A DNA stretch of 64,000 nt from Acetatifactor muris (GTDB lineage: Bacteria > Bacillota > Clostridia > Lachnospirales > Lachnospiraceae). Under the pieces are notes generated by a model, which worked only from the letters and a program-made list of their open reading frames with translations, ran no database searches and was not told where the DNA came from. Of this stretch, positions 9,365 through 17,247 are shown piece after piece. The translations under genes were made by a program, and so were the position numbers. The stretch lies in assembly GCF_024623325.1 (NCBI RefSeq), contig NZ_JANJZD010000016.1:62001-126000 (forward strand). The letters run 5' to 3'. The number at the start of each line of letters is the position of its first letter. Position 1 is the stretch's first letter.

Positions 9365-9910
9365 CTATTTTGTAAGCTCTGCTATATTAATACTCAAATC
9401 ACCGTAAATTCCAACCAGAATATCCCGTTCAAAAGGAAATATAACCGGAGCCGCATCTTCCTCAAACCGATAAACCGTAGTACACTTTTTAACCGGGTCT
9501 ACAATCCAGTACTCCTTCACTCCGGCCTCCATATACAATACCATTTTCGTTCCATAATCCATTTTGCGGCTTCCCGGAGATACCACCTCTATGACAAAAT
9601 CCGGTGCGCCATTGCAGCAGCGGTCTGTCAATTTACTTTTATCGCAGATTACACTGATATCCGGCTCCACCCATCTTCTGTCATCCGCATTCAGATTCAC
9701 GGCAAACGGAGCCGGAATAATCTCACATTCTCCCTGATTTTTTTTAATATAATTTCCTATTGTTCTCGACAGCTGAAATGTCAGCTTCTGATGAATATAA
9801 TCAGGCGGAGCCATGTTAAAAAATTCTCCGTCTATCAATTCCGCCCTCTCGCCTTCCGGCAGATTCCAATAGTCATCTGATGTGTACATACCTTGCCTCA
9901 GCAACTCCAT
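9365..9910 (-). CDS. Uma2 family (DUF820) restriction-endonuclease-like protein
   Basis: The 181-aa protein has the Uma2 layout: YTSDDYWNLPEGERAELIDGE in two parts at the N-terminus, the WVEPDISVI strand and FVIEVVSPGSRKMDY, then YMEAGVKEYWIVDP. These match the PD-(D/E)XK-like fold of the family, with Asp in PDI and Glu in IEV as the likely metal ligands. Function is not established for the family, which is widely scattered and often horizontally spread. The chosen ATG at 9910 follows AAAGGAG; the frame extends to 10012 without a better ribosome site. It stands between the last flagellin gene and the glycan island, and no nuclease partner or antitoxin is seen beside it. About 270 bases upstream hold no further gene. 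Confidence 0.85.
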   Translation of the reverse strand: MELLRQGMYTSDDYWNLPEGERAELIDGEFFNMAPPDYIHQKLTFQLSRTIGNYIKKNQGECEIIPAPFAVNLNADDRRWVEPDISVICDKSKLTDRCCNGAPDFVIEVVSPGSRKMDYGTKMVLYMEAGVKEYWIVDPVKKCTTVYRFEEDAAPVIFPFERDILVGIYGDLSINIAELTK

Positions 9911-10179
9911 CCTGAACTCCTTTCTTCGTCTTGCCAGTCGCCTTTCCCTGCGATTTCCCTCTGCGCTGTGCCATTCTATCATACCGTATTTCACGTAAAT
10001 ATGCAAATGCAAAGAATTTCTCTTTTCAGGAAACCCTTTTCTTTGTTTCTTTTCACTTAAAACTCTTCCTCTGAAATTCAGCAGAAACGCTATCTAAATC
10101 TTAGAAATGATAATTTGAACTTTTTAACCGGAATTTATCGTCCAACTGTAAATAGTTTAATGCATATCCTACAACTTGT

Positions 10180-10215
10180 CAAGAAAAAATACGGTGCAGG
10201 ATAAATCCTGCACCG
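10180..10215 (-). terminator. Rho-independent terminator of flagellin gene 1
   Basis: A 10-bp perfect stem (10192-10201 with 10206-10215, loop of four) is followed on the minus strand by a T-rich run. It lies directly after the flagellin stop at 10246, so the flagellin message probably ends here. The 9911-10180 stretch downstream holds no gene. Confidence 0.85.
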
Positions 10216-10245
10216 CATCTCCAGTCCCATCCGGGACACTCACAA

Positions 10246-11565
10246 TTAACCTAACAGAGACAGCACGCCCTGATTGCTCTGGTTGGACTGTGCCAGCATT
10301 GCCTGACCAGCCTGTGCCAGAATCTGGTTGTTGGAATACGTAACCATCTGGGTTGCCATATCTGTATCGCGGATCTGGCTCTCTGCTGCGGTGGTATTCT
10401 CCACAACGTTATCCAGGTTGGCAATGGTGTGCTCCAGTCTGTTCTGGATGGCACCGAGAGTTGCTCTCTGATCAGATACCTTCTGCAGCGCATCTGCAAT
10501 TACGTCGATAGCTGCAGTTGCCTTCTTGTCATTGTCACCGCTTACATCCAGACCATTCACGCCCAGCCCTCTCGCACTCATCTGTGCAATGTTCATGGCG
10601 ATCTTGTTGTCATCGGAAGAGTCGGCTCCTACATGCAGGCTCAGGTCAATGGCATCGTTTACATCGGCAAAGGCTTCGAATTTCAGTTTTACCTGGGTTC
10701 CTTCTGTATAGGAGGTAACAGTCTTAATATCCTCGCCATACTCATGCTTAATGGCTGCCATCATGGCATCCATGCTGGAGAAGGCCTTCAAATCGCCGCC
10801 GGTTACGTTGGCAGCTTCGTTAAGCTTCTCAACTGCAGCATTTACACTCAGCTTGCTGGCTGTACTTGCAGCATTTGTCTTTGTTGTATTAGAAACAAAG
10901 AGATATGTTGTCTGGCCGATCTTAATTGCTTTACCGGAAATACTTGTAGTTGTACTAACCTGTGATGCAATCTGGGAAGTTCCGCCACCGGGAACAGTAG
11001 TACCGTTTAATGCCAGATTTGACACAGAAGTCATTGCTTTGCTTGCTGTACCGGTCTTGGCATTAAAGTTGATATCTGAAGTAACTCCTGCCGAGTTCAT
11101 AGCAGCCGTAGCCAGCTTATAGGTGAGCTTTCCGGCAGTTCCGCCGTTGCTTCCCTTCAGCAGATAGGTCTCGTTGAACTTCGTGGTGTTGGATACACGG
11201 TCAATTTCGGTTACCAGCTGATCAACTTCGCTCTGGATTGCAGCGCGGTCGCTCTCGGACATGGTTCCGTTGGCTGCCTTTACTGCCAGCTCGTTCATTC
11301 TCTGAAGCATGTCATGTACTTCAGTCAAGGCACCTTCTGCAGTCTGCACTGCGCTGATGCCATCCTGAGCATTGGCAGATGCCTGGGTCAGACCTCTGAT
11401 CTGCTTTCTCATCTTCTCGGAAATTGCCAGTCCTGCCGCATCATCTGCTGCACGATTGATCTTGTATCCGGATGACAGCTTCTCAGTTGCCTTCGCCTGG
11501 GCTCCTGTAGTGATTCCTAACATTCTGTTAGAGTTCATTGCTGTTAAATTATGCTGTACTACCAT
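10246..11565 (-). CDS. Flagellin, copy 1
   Basis: The 439-aa flagellin polymerises into the flagellar filament after export through the type III apparatus. Residues 1-140 (MVVQHNLTAMNSNRML, DDAAGLAISEKMR) and the last 100 or so (NRLEHTIANLDNV, TDMATQMVTYSNNQ, QAGQAMLAQSNQ) are the D0/D1 domains; the centre (about 165-290) is variable. The segment LQRMNELAVKAANGT with SESDRAAIQSEV matches the conserved D1 region that TLR5 recognises in other flagellins. The end is nearly identical to copies 2 and 3. The start at 11565 follows AAGGAGGAATTATC; the longer frame to 11697 lies in the leader. A sigma-28 promoter, a structured leader and a terminator bracket it as a single gene. Confidence 0.97.
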   Translation of the reverse strand: MVVQHNLTAMNSNRMLGITTGAQAKATEKLSSGYKINRAADDAAGLAISEKMRKQIRGLTQASANAQDGISAVQTAEGALTEVHDMLQRMNELAVKAANGTMSESDRAAIQSEVDQLVTEIDRVSNTTKFNETYLLKGSNGGTAGKLTYKLATAAMNSAGVTSDINFNAKTGTASKAMTSVSNLALNGTTVPGGGTSQIASQVSTTTSISGKAIKIGQTTYLFVSNTTKTNAASTASKLSVNAAVEKLNEAANVTGGDLKAFSSMDAMMAAIKHEYGEDIKTVTSYTEGTQVKLKFEAFADVNDAIDLSLHVGADSSDDNKIAMNIAQMSARGLGVNGLDVSGDNDKKATAAIDVIADALQKVSDQRATLGAIQNRLEHTIANLDNVVENTTAAESQIRDTDMATQMVTYSNNQILAQAGQAMLAQSNQSNQGVLSLLG

Positions 11566-11592
11566 GATAATTCCTCCTTGAAATAATGGATT

Positions 11593-11608
11593 GCCGCTTC
11601 CCTGCGGC
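11593..11608 (-). promoter_or_regulatory. Leader hairpin with GGA in the loop (candidate CsrA site), flagellin 1
   Basis: On the transcript GCCGC and GCGGC pair around the loop AGGGAA. The loop GGA lies 21 bases before the GGA of the AAGGAGGAA ribosome site. CsrA binds GGA motifs in hairpin loops and at ribosome sites, and in Bacillus subtilis it represses flagellin translation this way. The same element is present before all four flagellin genes. No binding data exist here. Confidence 0.6.
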
Positions 11609-11748
11609 GGTTTGGGCTCTGCCCTCATCCGGTTCGCACGTCCGTCTGCAGAACAGATCATAGCGGGATTCGAACACAATCGTGCGCATTGCTTCAAAAT
11701 CCCCGGTAAGCTGAACAGAATTTCTGTTCACCACTTCACTTAATAACT

Positions 11749-11775
11749 ATATCGGATGCTTTTTTTAATACTTTA
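11749..11775 (-). promoter_or_regulatory. Sigma-28 promoter of flagellin 1
   Basis: TAAA (11775-11772), 15 bases, then TCCGATAT (11756-11749) fits the sigma-28 (FliA/SigD) consensus TAAA-N15-GCCGATAA. It predicts a leader of about 175 nt with an inverted repeat at 11713-11729 near its 5' end. Confidence 0.85.
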
Positions 11776-11824
11776 GGTGTTGGATACATTTTTTACAGCT
11801 GATATTATCTCCTGTTCAGACTAA

Positions 11825-11860
11825 AATACGAAAATACGGTACAGGAAAATCCTGTACCGT
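11825..11860 (-). terminator. Rho-independent terminator of flagellin 2
   Basis: An 11-bp perfect stem (11836-11846 with 11850-11860, loop of three) followed on the minus strand by T-rich sequence, just past the flagellin 2 stop at 11918. Confidence 0.85.
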
Positions 11861-11917
11861 ATCCTTTCGCTCCATACAGAGCATCCTGGTTTATACTTTT
11901 AACCAGCAATGTCACAA

Positions 11918-13207
11918 TTAGCCTAACAGAGACAGCACGCCCTGATTGCTCTGGTTGGACTGTGCCAGCATTGCCTGACCAGCCTGTGCCAGAATCTGGT
12001 TGTTGGAATACGTAACCATCTGGGTTGCCATATCTGTATCGCGGATCTGGCTCTCTGCTGCGGTAGTATTCTCCACAACGTTATCCAGGTTGGCAATGGT
12101 GTGCTCCAGTCTGTTCTGGATGGCACCAAGGGTTGCTCTCTGATCAGATACCTTCTGCAGCGCATCTGCGATTACGTCGATAGCTGCAGTTGCCTTCTTG
12201 TCATTGTCACCGCTCAGATCCAGACCGTTCACACCCAGTCCCCTTGCACTCATCTGTGCAATGTTCATGGCGATCTTGTTGTCATCGGAAGAATCAGCGC
12301 CCACATGCAGGCTCAGGTCGATAGCATCGTTTACATCGGCAAAGGCTTCGAATTTCAGCTTTACAGTGGAACCTTCTGTATAGGAGGTAACTGTCTTGAT
12401 ATCCTCACCGTATTTGTGCTTGATTTCTGCCATCATGGCATCCATGCTGGAGAAGGCTCTAATAGTATTATTGCCGCTCTCATTGATAGCTTTAACAGCA
12501 GCATTTACACTCAATTTTGTAGCAGATGCAGCTGCTGTTGTATCTTTGGTCGTGTTCGAAACAAAATAATAGGTAATTGTTCCTATCTGAACACTCTTTC
12601 CGGCAATCTTGGTAATTGTGGCTGCACCTGTCGCACTGGTTGCCAAAGTACTTACTTTGGTTGTATTGGATATCGTAGCCATAGCTTTGCTTGCCGTGCC
12701 TGTCTTGGCATCAAAAGTAATACCTGAATTTGCAGCTGTCATAGCAGCTGTAGCCAGCTTATAGGTGAGCTTTCCGGCAGTTCCGCCGTTGCTTCCCTTC
12801 AGCAGATAGGTCTCGTTGAACTTCGTGGTGTTGGATACACGGTCAATTTCGGTTACCAGCTGATCAACTTCGCTCTGGATTGCAGCGCGGTCGCTCTCGG
12901 ACATGGTTCCGTTGGCTGCCTTTACTGCCAGCTCGTTCATTCTCTGAAGCATGTCATGTACTTCAGTCAAGGCACCTTCTGCAGTCTGCACTGCGCTGAT
13001 GCCATCCTGAGCGTTGGCAGATGCCTGAGTCAGACCTCTGATCTGCTTTCTCATCTTCTCGGAAATTGCCAGTCCTGCTGCATCATCTGCCGCACGGTTG
13101 ATCTTGTATCCGGATGACAGCTTCTCAGTTGCCTTCGCCTGAGCGCCTGTGGTAATTCCTAACATTCTGTTAGAGTTCATTGCTGTTAAATTGTGCTGTA
13201 CTACCAT
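11918..13207 (-). CDS. Flagellin, copy 2
   Basis: The 429-aa filament protein shares its first 165 or so residues and its last 150 or so with copies 1 and 3 almost letter for letter, while the centre (about 168-265) differs and contains its own Thr/Ala-rich segment. D0/D1 landmarks (MVVQHNLTAMNSNRML, DDAAGLAISEKMRKQ, and the QAGQAMLAQSNQSNQG tail) are intact, so the protein should assemble. The ATG at 13207 follows AAGGAGGAATTATCA. A sigma-28 promoter and a leader almost identical to that of copy 1 precede it, and a terminator follows. The high identity of flanks and termini points to recent duplication or continuing gene conversion. The variable centre would form the exposed D2/D3 surface. 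Confidence 0.97.
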   Translation of the reverse strand: MVVQHNLTAMNSNRMLGITTGAQAKATEKLSSGYKINRAADDAAGLAISEKMRKQIRGLTQASANAQDGISAVQTAEGALTEVHDMLQRMNELAVKAANGTMSESDRAAIQSEVDQLVTEIDRVSNTTKFNETYLLKGSNGGTAGKLTYKLATAAMTAANSGITFDAKTGTASKAMATISNTTKVSTLATSATGAATITKIAGKSVQIGTITYYFVSNTTKDTTAAASATKLSVNAAVKAINESGNNTIRAFSSMDAMMAEIKHKYGEDIKTVTSYTEGSTVKLKFEAFADVNDAIDLSLHVGADSSDDNKIAMNIAQMSARGLGVNGLDLSGDNDKKATAAIDVIADALQKVSDQRATLGAIQNRLEHTIANLDNVVENTTAAESQIRDTDMATQMVTYSNNQILAQAGQAMLAQSNQSNQGVLSLLG

Positions 13208-13235
13208 TGATAATTCCTCCTTGAAATAATGGATT

Positions 13236-13251
13236 GCCGCTTCCCTGCGGC
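13236..13251 (-). promoter_or_regulatory. Leader hairpin with GGA in the loop, flagellin 2
   Basis: Same GCCGC-AGGGAA-GCGGC hairpin as in copy 1, at the same distance from the ribosome site. A candidate CsrA-binding element by analogy with hag of Bacillus subtilis. Confidence 0.6.
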
Positions 13252-13391
13252 GGTTTGGGATCTGCCCCCGTCCGGTTCGCACGTCCGTCTGCGGGTCAGA
13301 TCATAACGGGATTCGAACACAATCGTGCGCATTGCTTCGAAATCCCCGGTAAGCTGAACAGAATTTCTGTTCACTACTTCACTTAATATCT

Positions 13392-13418
13392 ATATCGGAC
13401 GCTTTTTTTAATACTTTA
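13392..13418 (-). promoter_or_regulatory. Sigma-28 promoter of flagellin 2
   Basis: TAAA (13418-13415), 15 bases, TCCGATAT (13399-13392). The leader downstream carries an inverted repeat at 13356-13372 shared with copy 1. Confidence 0.85.
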
Positions 13419-13464
13419 GGTGTTTGATACATTTTTTACAGCTGATATTATCCCCTGTTCAGAC

Positions 13465-13496
13465 TAAAATACGGTGCAGGATAAATCCTGCACCGT
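13465..13496 (-). terminator. Rho-independent terminator of flagellin 3
   Basis: An 11-bp perfect stem (13471-13481 with 13486-13496, loop of four) followed by TATTTTAG on the minus strand, downstream of the flagellin 3 stop at 13552. Its stem sequence is almost the same as that after copy 1. Confidence 0.85.
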
Positions 13497-13551
13497 ATCT
13501 TCAGTCCCATTCGGGACATCTGGTCTGTACTTTTAACCAGCAATGTCACAA

Positions 13552-14859
13552 TTAGCCTAACAGAGACAGCACGCCCTGATTGCTCTGGTTGGACTGTGCC
13601 AGCATCGCCTGACCAGCCTGTGCCAGAATCTGGTTGTTGGAATACGTAACCATCTGGGTTGCCATATCTGTATCGCGGATCTGGCTCTCTGCTGCAGTGG
13701 TATTCTCCACAACGTTATCCAGGTTGGCGATGGTGTGCTCCAGTCTGTTCTGGATGGCACCAAGGGTTGCTCTCTGATCAGATACCTTCTGCAATGCATC
13801 TGCGATTACGTCGATAGCTGCAGTTGCCTTCTTGTCGTTGTCACCGCTCAGATCCAGACCGTTCACACCCAGTCCTCTCGCACTCATCTGTGCAATGTTC
13901 ATGGCGATCTTGTTGTCATCGGAAGAGTCGGCTCCTACATGCAGACTCAGGTCAATGGCATCATTTACATCGGCAAAGGCTTCGAATTTCAGCTTCACAG
14001 AAGAACCTTCTGTATAGGAGGTAACTGTCTTGATATCCTCACCGTATTTGTGCTTGATTTCAGCCATCATGGCATCCATACTGGAGAAGGCTTTCAGGTT
14101 GTCGTTTCCGGCATCATTGATCTCCTTCACAGCTGCATTCACGCTTAACTTACTGAGAGAAGCCGGCGCGCCATCTACCTTAGTGGTATTGGAGACAAAT
14201 ACATACGTTGTCTGGCCTATTGTAATTGTCTTCCCGGCAACATTGGTCACTGTACTGATTGCAGAACTAATAGTCTGGTCTCCCAATTGAGCCCCTGCTC
14301 CCAAAGCAACAGGCGCCATACTTGTCATAGCCTTGCTTGCTGTACCAGTCTTAGCATCAAAATTGATATCGGAAGCAACTCCTGCCGAGTTCATAGCAGC
14401 CGTAGCCAGCTTATAGGTGAGCTTTCCGGCAGTTCCGCCGTTGCTTCCCTTCAGCAGATAGGTCTCATTGAACTTCGTGGTGTTGGATACACGGTCAATT
14501 TCGGTTACCAGCTGATCAACTTCACTCTGGATTGCAGCGCGGTCGCTCTCGGACATGGTTCCGTTGGCTGCCTTTACTGCCAGCTCATTCATTCTCTGAA
14601 GCATGTCATGCACTTCAGTCAAGGCTCCTTCTGCAGTCTGCACTGCGCTGATGCCGTCCTGAGCGTTGGCAGATGCCTGAGTCAGACCTCTGATCTGCTT
14701 TCTCATCTTCTCGGAAATTGCCAGTCCTGCTGCATCATCTGCCGCACGGTTGATCTTGTATCCGGATGACAGCTTCTCAGTTGCCTTCGCCTGAGCGCCT
14801 GTGGTAATTCCTAACATTCTGTTAGAGTTCATTGCTGTTAAATTGTGCTGTACTACCAT
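13552..14859 (-). CDS. Flagellin, copy 3
   Basis: The 435-aa filament protein has the same N- and C-terminal D0/D1 regions as copies 1 and 2 and a different centre (about 170-270, with SMAPVALGAGAQLGD). The start at 14859 follows AAGGAGGAATTATCA. Its leader differs from the other two: after the shared GGA-loop hairpin there is an extra block of about 113 bases made of inverted repeats (14904-15016), and its promoter has TAAT instead of TAAA at -35. Expression may therefore differ from that of copies 1 and 2, which is inference. The gene ends in its own terminator at 13465-13496. Filaments may be mixtures of several flagellins, or single subunits may be selected. Confidence 0.97.
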   Translation of the reverse strand: MVVQHNLTAMNSNRMLGITTGAQAKATEKLSSGYKINRAADDAAGLAISEKMRKQIRGLTQASANAQDGISAVQTAEGALTEVHDMLQRMNELAVKAANGTMSESDRAAIQSEVDQLVTEIDRVSNTTKFNETYLLKGSNGGTAGKLTYKLATAAMNSAGVASDINFDAKTGTASKAMTSMAPVALGAGAQLGDQTISSAISTVTNVAGKTITIGQTTYVFVSNTTKVDGAPASLSKLSVNAAVKEINDAGNDNLKAFSSMDAMMAEIKHKYGEDIKTVTSYTEGSSVKLKFEAFADVNDAIDLSLHVGADSSDDNKIAMNIAQMSARGLGVNGLDLSGDNDKKATAAIDVIADALQKVSDQRATLGAIQNRLEHTIANLDNVVENTTAAESQIRDTDMATQMVTYSNNQILAQAGQAMLAQSNQSNQGVLSLLG

Positions 14860-14887
14860 TGATAATTCCTCCTTGAAATAATGGATT

Positions 14888-14903
14888 GCCGCTTCCCTGC
14901 GGC
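14888..14903 (-). promoter_or_regulatory. Leader hairpin with GGA in the loop, flagellin 3
   Basis: Same 16-base hairpin as in copies 1 and 2. Upstream of it in the transcript the leader diverges. Confidence 0.6.
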
Positions 14904-15016
14904 GGTTTTTTGTGTGCAGCATGTTACTTTTCATGCCTGAAACACATACAGGCATTAATATATGCTGCGAGAGTCAATACCTCCTGCCTGCGGAGATGTA
15001 TTGACTTTGGCCTGCC
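14904..15016 (-). repeat. Hairpin-rich insertion in the flagellin 3 leader
   Basis: Absent from the leaders of copies 1 and 2, which join the flanking sequence directly. It holds an outer pair (14916-14922 with 14962-14968) enclosing ATGCCTG/CAGGCAT (14933-14939 with 14949-14955), then a 9-bp pair (14972-14980 with 14998-15006) enclosing CTCC/GGAG. No open frame is seen. It lengthens the leader to about 270 nt. Confidence 0.6.
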
Positions 15017-15136
15017 TCTGTCCGGTTCGCACGTCCGTCCCTCAGCCTGGCCGTAATGAGACTTTTATACAATCGTGCGCATTGCTCTGAAGTCTCTGCA
15101 GTGAGCCGGAAATTACCCGACTCACATTCATTCTTT

Positions 15137-15163
15137 ATATCGGCTGAACTTTTGGTTATATTA
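15137..15163 (-). promoter_or_regulatory. Sigma-28 promoter of flagellin 3
   Basis: TAAT (15163-15160), 15 bases, GCCGATAT (15144-15137). The -10 part is closer to consensus and the -35 part weaker than in copies 1 and 2. Confidence 0.75.
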
Positions 15164-15282
15164 ATACTTTAAAAAAATTTTTCAGTTCTATCCGCCCGAT
15201 TATTATTATTTCTTTTTACATTTGATTATGCTTTCTGCTTCTAAAACGAAACATCATTGAAAATCCGGCTTATTTATATCAG

Positions 15283-15324
15283 AAAATGCCGCACCCACGA
15301 TTGTAAAACGTAAATGCGGCAGTC
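15283..15324 (-). terminator. Possible terminator of flagellin 4
   Basis: TGCCGCA (15287-15293) pairs with TGCGGCA (15315-15321); the minus-strand transcript then reads a short T-run. The loop is long with a small inner stem, so the call is weaker than for the other copies. Confidence 0.5.
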
Positions 15325-15416
15325 TCTTCCTTTTTGAGGTATATAATATCTCAAACAAATATTTGAACCGTTATTGATATTCTCTTACTGGCTTACAGCT
15401 GCACCTTCAGCTCGCC

Positions 15417-16733
15417 TTACTGAAGCAATGACAATACACCGGAAGTTGCCTGGTTAGACTGTGCCAGCATTGCCTGACCTGCCTGCGCCAGAATCTGATT
15501 GTTGGAGTACTCCACCATCTGCGTCGCCATGTCTGTATCACGAATGGATGCTTCGGCTGCTGTGGTATTTTCTACTACATTATCCAGGTTTGCAATGGTA
15601 TGCTCAAGTCTGTTCTGAATAGCACCCAGCGCCGAACGCTGTGCGGAAACTCTCTGAAGCGCTTCGGCAACCGTATCAATGGCAGCTGTAGCAGCATCTC
15701 CCGTGTCACCGCTTACATCCAGACCGTTCAATGACAAGCCTCTTGAACTGAGCATGGACAGATTCATATAAATTTTATTGTCAAGTGAAGAATCTGTTCC
15801 TACATGCAGACTCAGGTCAATCGGATCGTTCACATCCGCAAAAGTTTCAATCCTAAGTCTTAATGAATTATCATCAGCCACATAAGTGGTAATAGCTCTG
15901 ATATCTTCACCATACTGTGACTTCAGCGCATTCATCAGCTCATTCATGCTGCCAAACGCCTTTATATTTGGATTACTTGTCTCATTGATATCTTTTACTA
16001 CAGAACTGACACTCATCTTTGTGGCAGAAGCAGGGGTCGGATTTGCCACCAGCTTTGTATTCTCTACCAGAACATAAGTAGTATTGCCGATGGGTCCTAC
16101 AGTTTTGGAAGAGTATTCTGTGGTCTTCTGCGCCTCACTGCTCATTCCTGTATTACCCGGACTCGGGAATCCTGTATAATTGCTGGCTACAGCTACCCCA
16201 ATCGTACCAGTCGCTTTATTAATCTCGGCAATCCCATTCGCTGTCGCAAAGTCATCCTTTAACGCTGCTTCTGCCAGATCATAACTCAACTTACCCATGG
16301 TGCCGCCATTGCTGCCTCTGAGCAAATAAGTCTCATTGAATTTCGTTGTGGTGGAAACTCTGTCAATTTCCATTACCAGCTGATCTACTTCATTCTGAAC
16401 AGCAGCTCTGTCAGATACAGACAAGGTTCCGTTCGCCGCCTTTACGGTCAGTTCTGTCAGTCTCTGAATCATGTCATGCACTTCGTTCAGAGCACCGTCA
16501 GCTGTCTGCACCGCACTGATGCCATCCTGAGCATTCAGGGAAGCCTGCGTCAGACCTCTGATCTGCTTTCTCATCTTCTCACTGATGGCAAGCCCTGCCG
16601 CATCGTCTGCCGCGCGATTAATCTTATAACCAGAAGACAGCTTCTCAGTAGCTTTCGCCTGAGAGGATGTCGTTATCCCCAGCATTCTGTTTGAATTCAT
16701 TGCCGTAAGATTATGCTTTACTATCATTCCCAT
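15417..16733 (-). CDS. Flagellin, copy 4 (divergent)
   Basis: The 438-aa filament protein has complete D0/D1 ends but many substitutions relative to copies 1-3 (for example MIVKHNLTAMN, LTELTVKAANGTLSVSDRA, and a C-terminus ending in SGVLSLLQ). Its centre (about 165-270) is unrelated to the others and includes a Pro/Gly-rich segment. The ATG at 16733 gives ideal spacing to AAGGAGGAATAG; the next ATG at 16727 is less well placed. It has its own sigma-28 promoter with a 16-base spacer and a leader hairpin of different sequence but the same GGA loop. It may be the older paralogue from which the tandem triplet is separate, or a minor filament component. Confidence 0.96.
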   Translation of the reverse strand: MGMIVKHNLTAMNSNRMLGITTSSQAKATEKLSSGYKINRAADDAAGLAISEKMRKQIRGLTQASLNAQDGISAVQTADGALNEVHDMIQRLTELTVKAANGTLSVSDRAAVQNEVDQLVMEIDRVSTTTKFNETYLLRGSNGGTMGKLSYDLAEAALKDDFATANGIAEINKATGTIGVAVASNYTGFPSPGNTGMSSEAQKTTEYSSKTVGPIGNTTYVLVENTKLVANPTPASATKMSVSSVVKDINETSNPNIKAFGSMNELMNALKSQYGEDIRAITTYVADDNSLRLRIETFADVNDPIDLSLHVGTDSSLDNKIYMNLSMLSSRGLSLNGLDVSGDTGDAATAAIDTVAEALQRVSAQRSALGAIQNRLEHTIANLDNVVENTTAAEASIRDTDMATQMVEYSNNQILAQAGQAMLAQSNQATSGVLSLLQ

Positions 16734-16757
16734 TTCTCTATTCCTCCTTGAATATAT

Positions 16758-16771
16758 GCCGTCCAGACGGC
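16758..16771 (-). promoter_or_regulatory. Leader hairpin with GGA in the loop, flagellin 4
   Basis: GCCG pairs with CGGC around the loop TCTGGA, 14 bases before the GGA of the ribosome site. The stem differs from copies 1-3 but pairing and the loop GGA are kept, which supports a selected RNA structure. Confidence 0.6.
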
Positions 16772-16815
16772 TTCCGCATCTTGCTTTTTAAATTCGGTCA
16801 AATCACTTAGTACTT

Positions 16816-16843
16816 ATATCGGATACTCTTCCAAAATAGTTTA
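16816..16843 (-). promoter_or_regulatory. Sigma-28 promoter of flagellin 4
   Basis: TAAA (16843-16840), 16 bases, TCCGATAT (16823-16816). The TAA of the -35 element is also the stop codon of the coiled-coil gene upstream. Confidence 0.75.
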
Positions 16844-17101
16844 GACCATACTCAAAATTTTATTTTGTTTTTGTTCCAGCCGGGTTAACCTGTCTTCATG
16901 CCGCCCCACCTGCTGTTCCAGTTGGTCCATACGCCTGATCAACAGACCTACTGCATCACTCTCCAGCTTACAGGCATTTACCTCATGATGAAGCACTTCC
17001 ACTTCCATTTCCAGCCTTTCCAAATACCCATCCATTTTTTCTTCCACTCGCCCGATTTCTTCCAGAATGGCATTGAACATTTTTCTCATTTCTTCATTCA
17101 T
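16841..17101 (-). CDS. Small coiled-coil protein of unknown function
   Basis: This 86-aa protein starts MNEEMRKMFNAILEEI and is heptad-rich along most of its length (RRMDQLEQQVGRHEDRLTRLE), predicted to be a soluble coiled coil. No family is recognised. The ATG at 17101 follows GGAGG at close spacing. It lies after the terminator of the fliD-fliS operon and directly before flagellin 4, with its stop codon inside the flagellin promoter. The position suggests a flagellar accessory role, but it could equally be an unrelated gene; similar small coiled-coil proteins occur elsewhere in Clostridia. No promoter of its own was clear. Confidence 0.65.
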   Translation of the reverse strand: MNEEMRKMFNAILEEIGRVEEKMDGYLERLEMEVEVLHHEVNACKLESDAVGLLIRRMDQLEQQVGRHEDRLTRLEQKQNKILSMV

Positions 17102-17175
17102 ACGATACCTCCATTGCCCTTCCCCACTTCAGAATACCACACTTCTTTTCTGAAATCCACTGAAATCTGCTGAGC

Positions 17176-17228
17176 AAAAGAAAGACGCCGCATTAACAAT
17201 TTTACAATCATTAATACGGCGTCTGAAT
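17176..17228 (-). terminator. Terminator of the flaG-fliD-fliS operon
   Basis: AGACGCCG (17183-17190) pairs with CGGCGTCT (17217-17224), extended by ATTAA/TTAAT, followed on the minus strand by TTTCTTTTG. It lies just after the stop at 17248. Confidence 0.75.
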
Positions 17229-17247
17229 ACTGCTTATTTTTCCTGTA

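Noticed and set aside
10246..16733. Repeated sequence blocks taken for a possible CRISPR or satellite array
   Set aside because: The repeats are whole flagellin gene ends, leaders and terminators, each about 1.6 kb apart, not short evenly spaced units.
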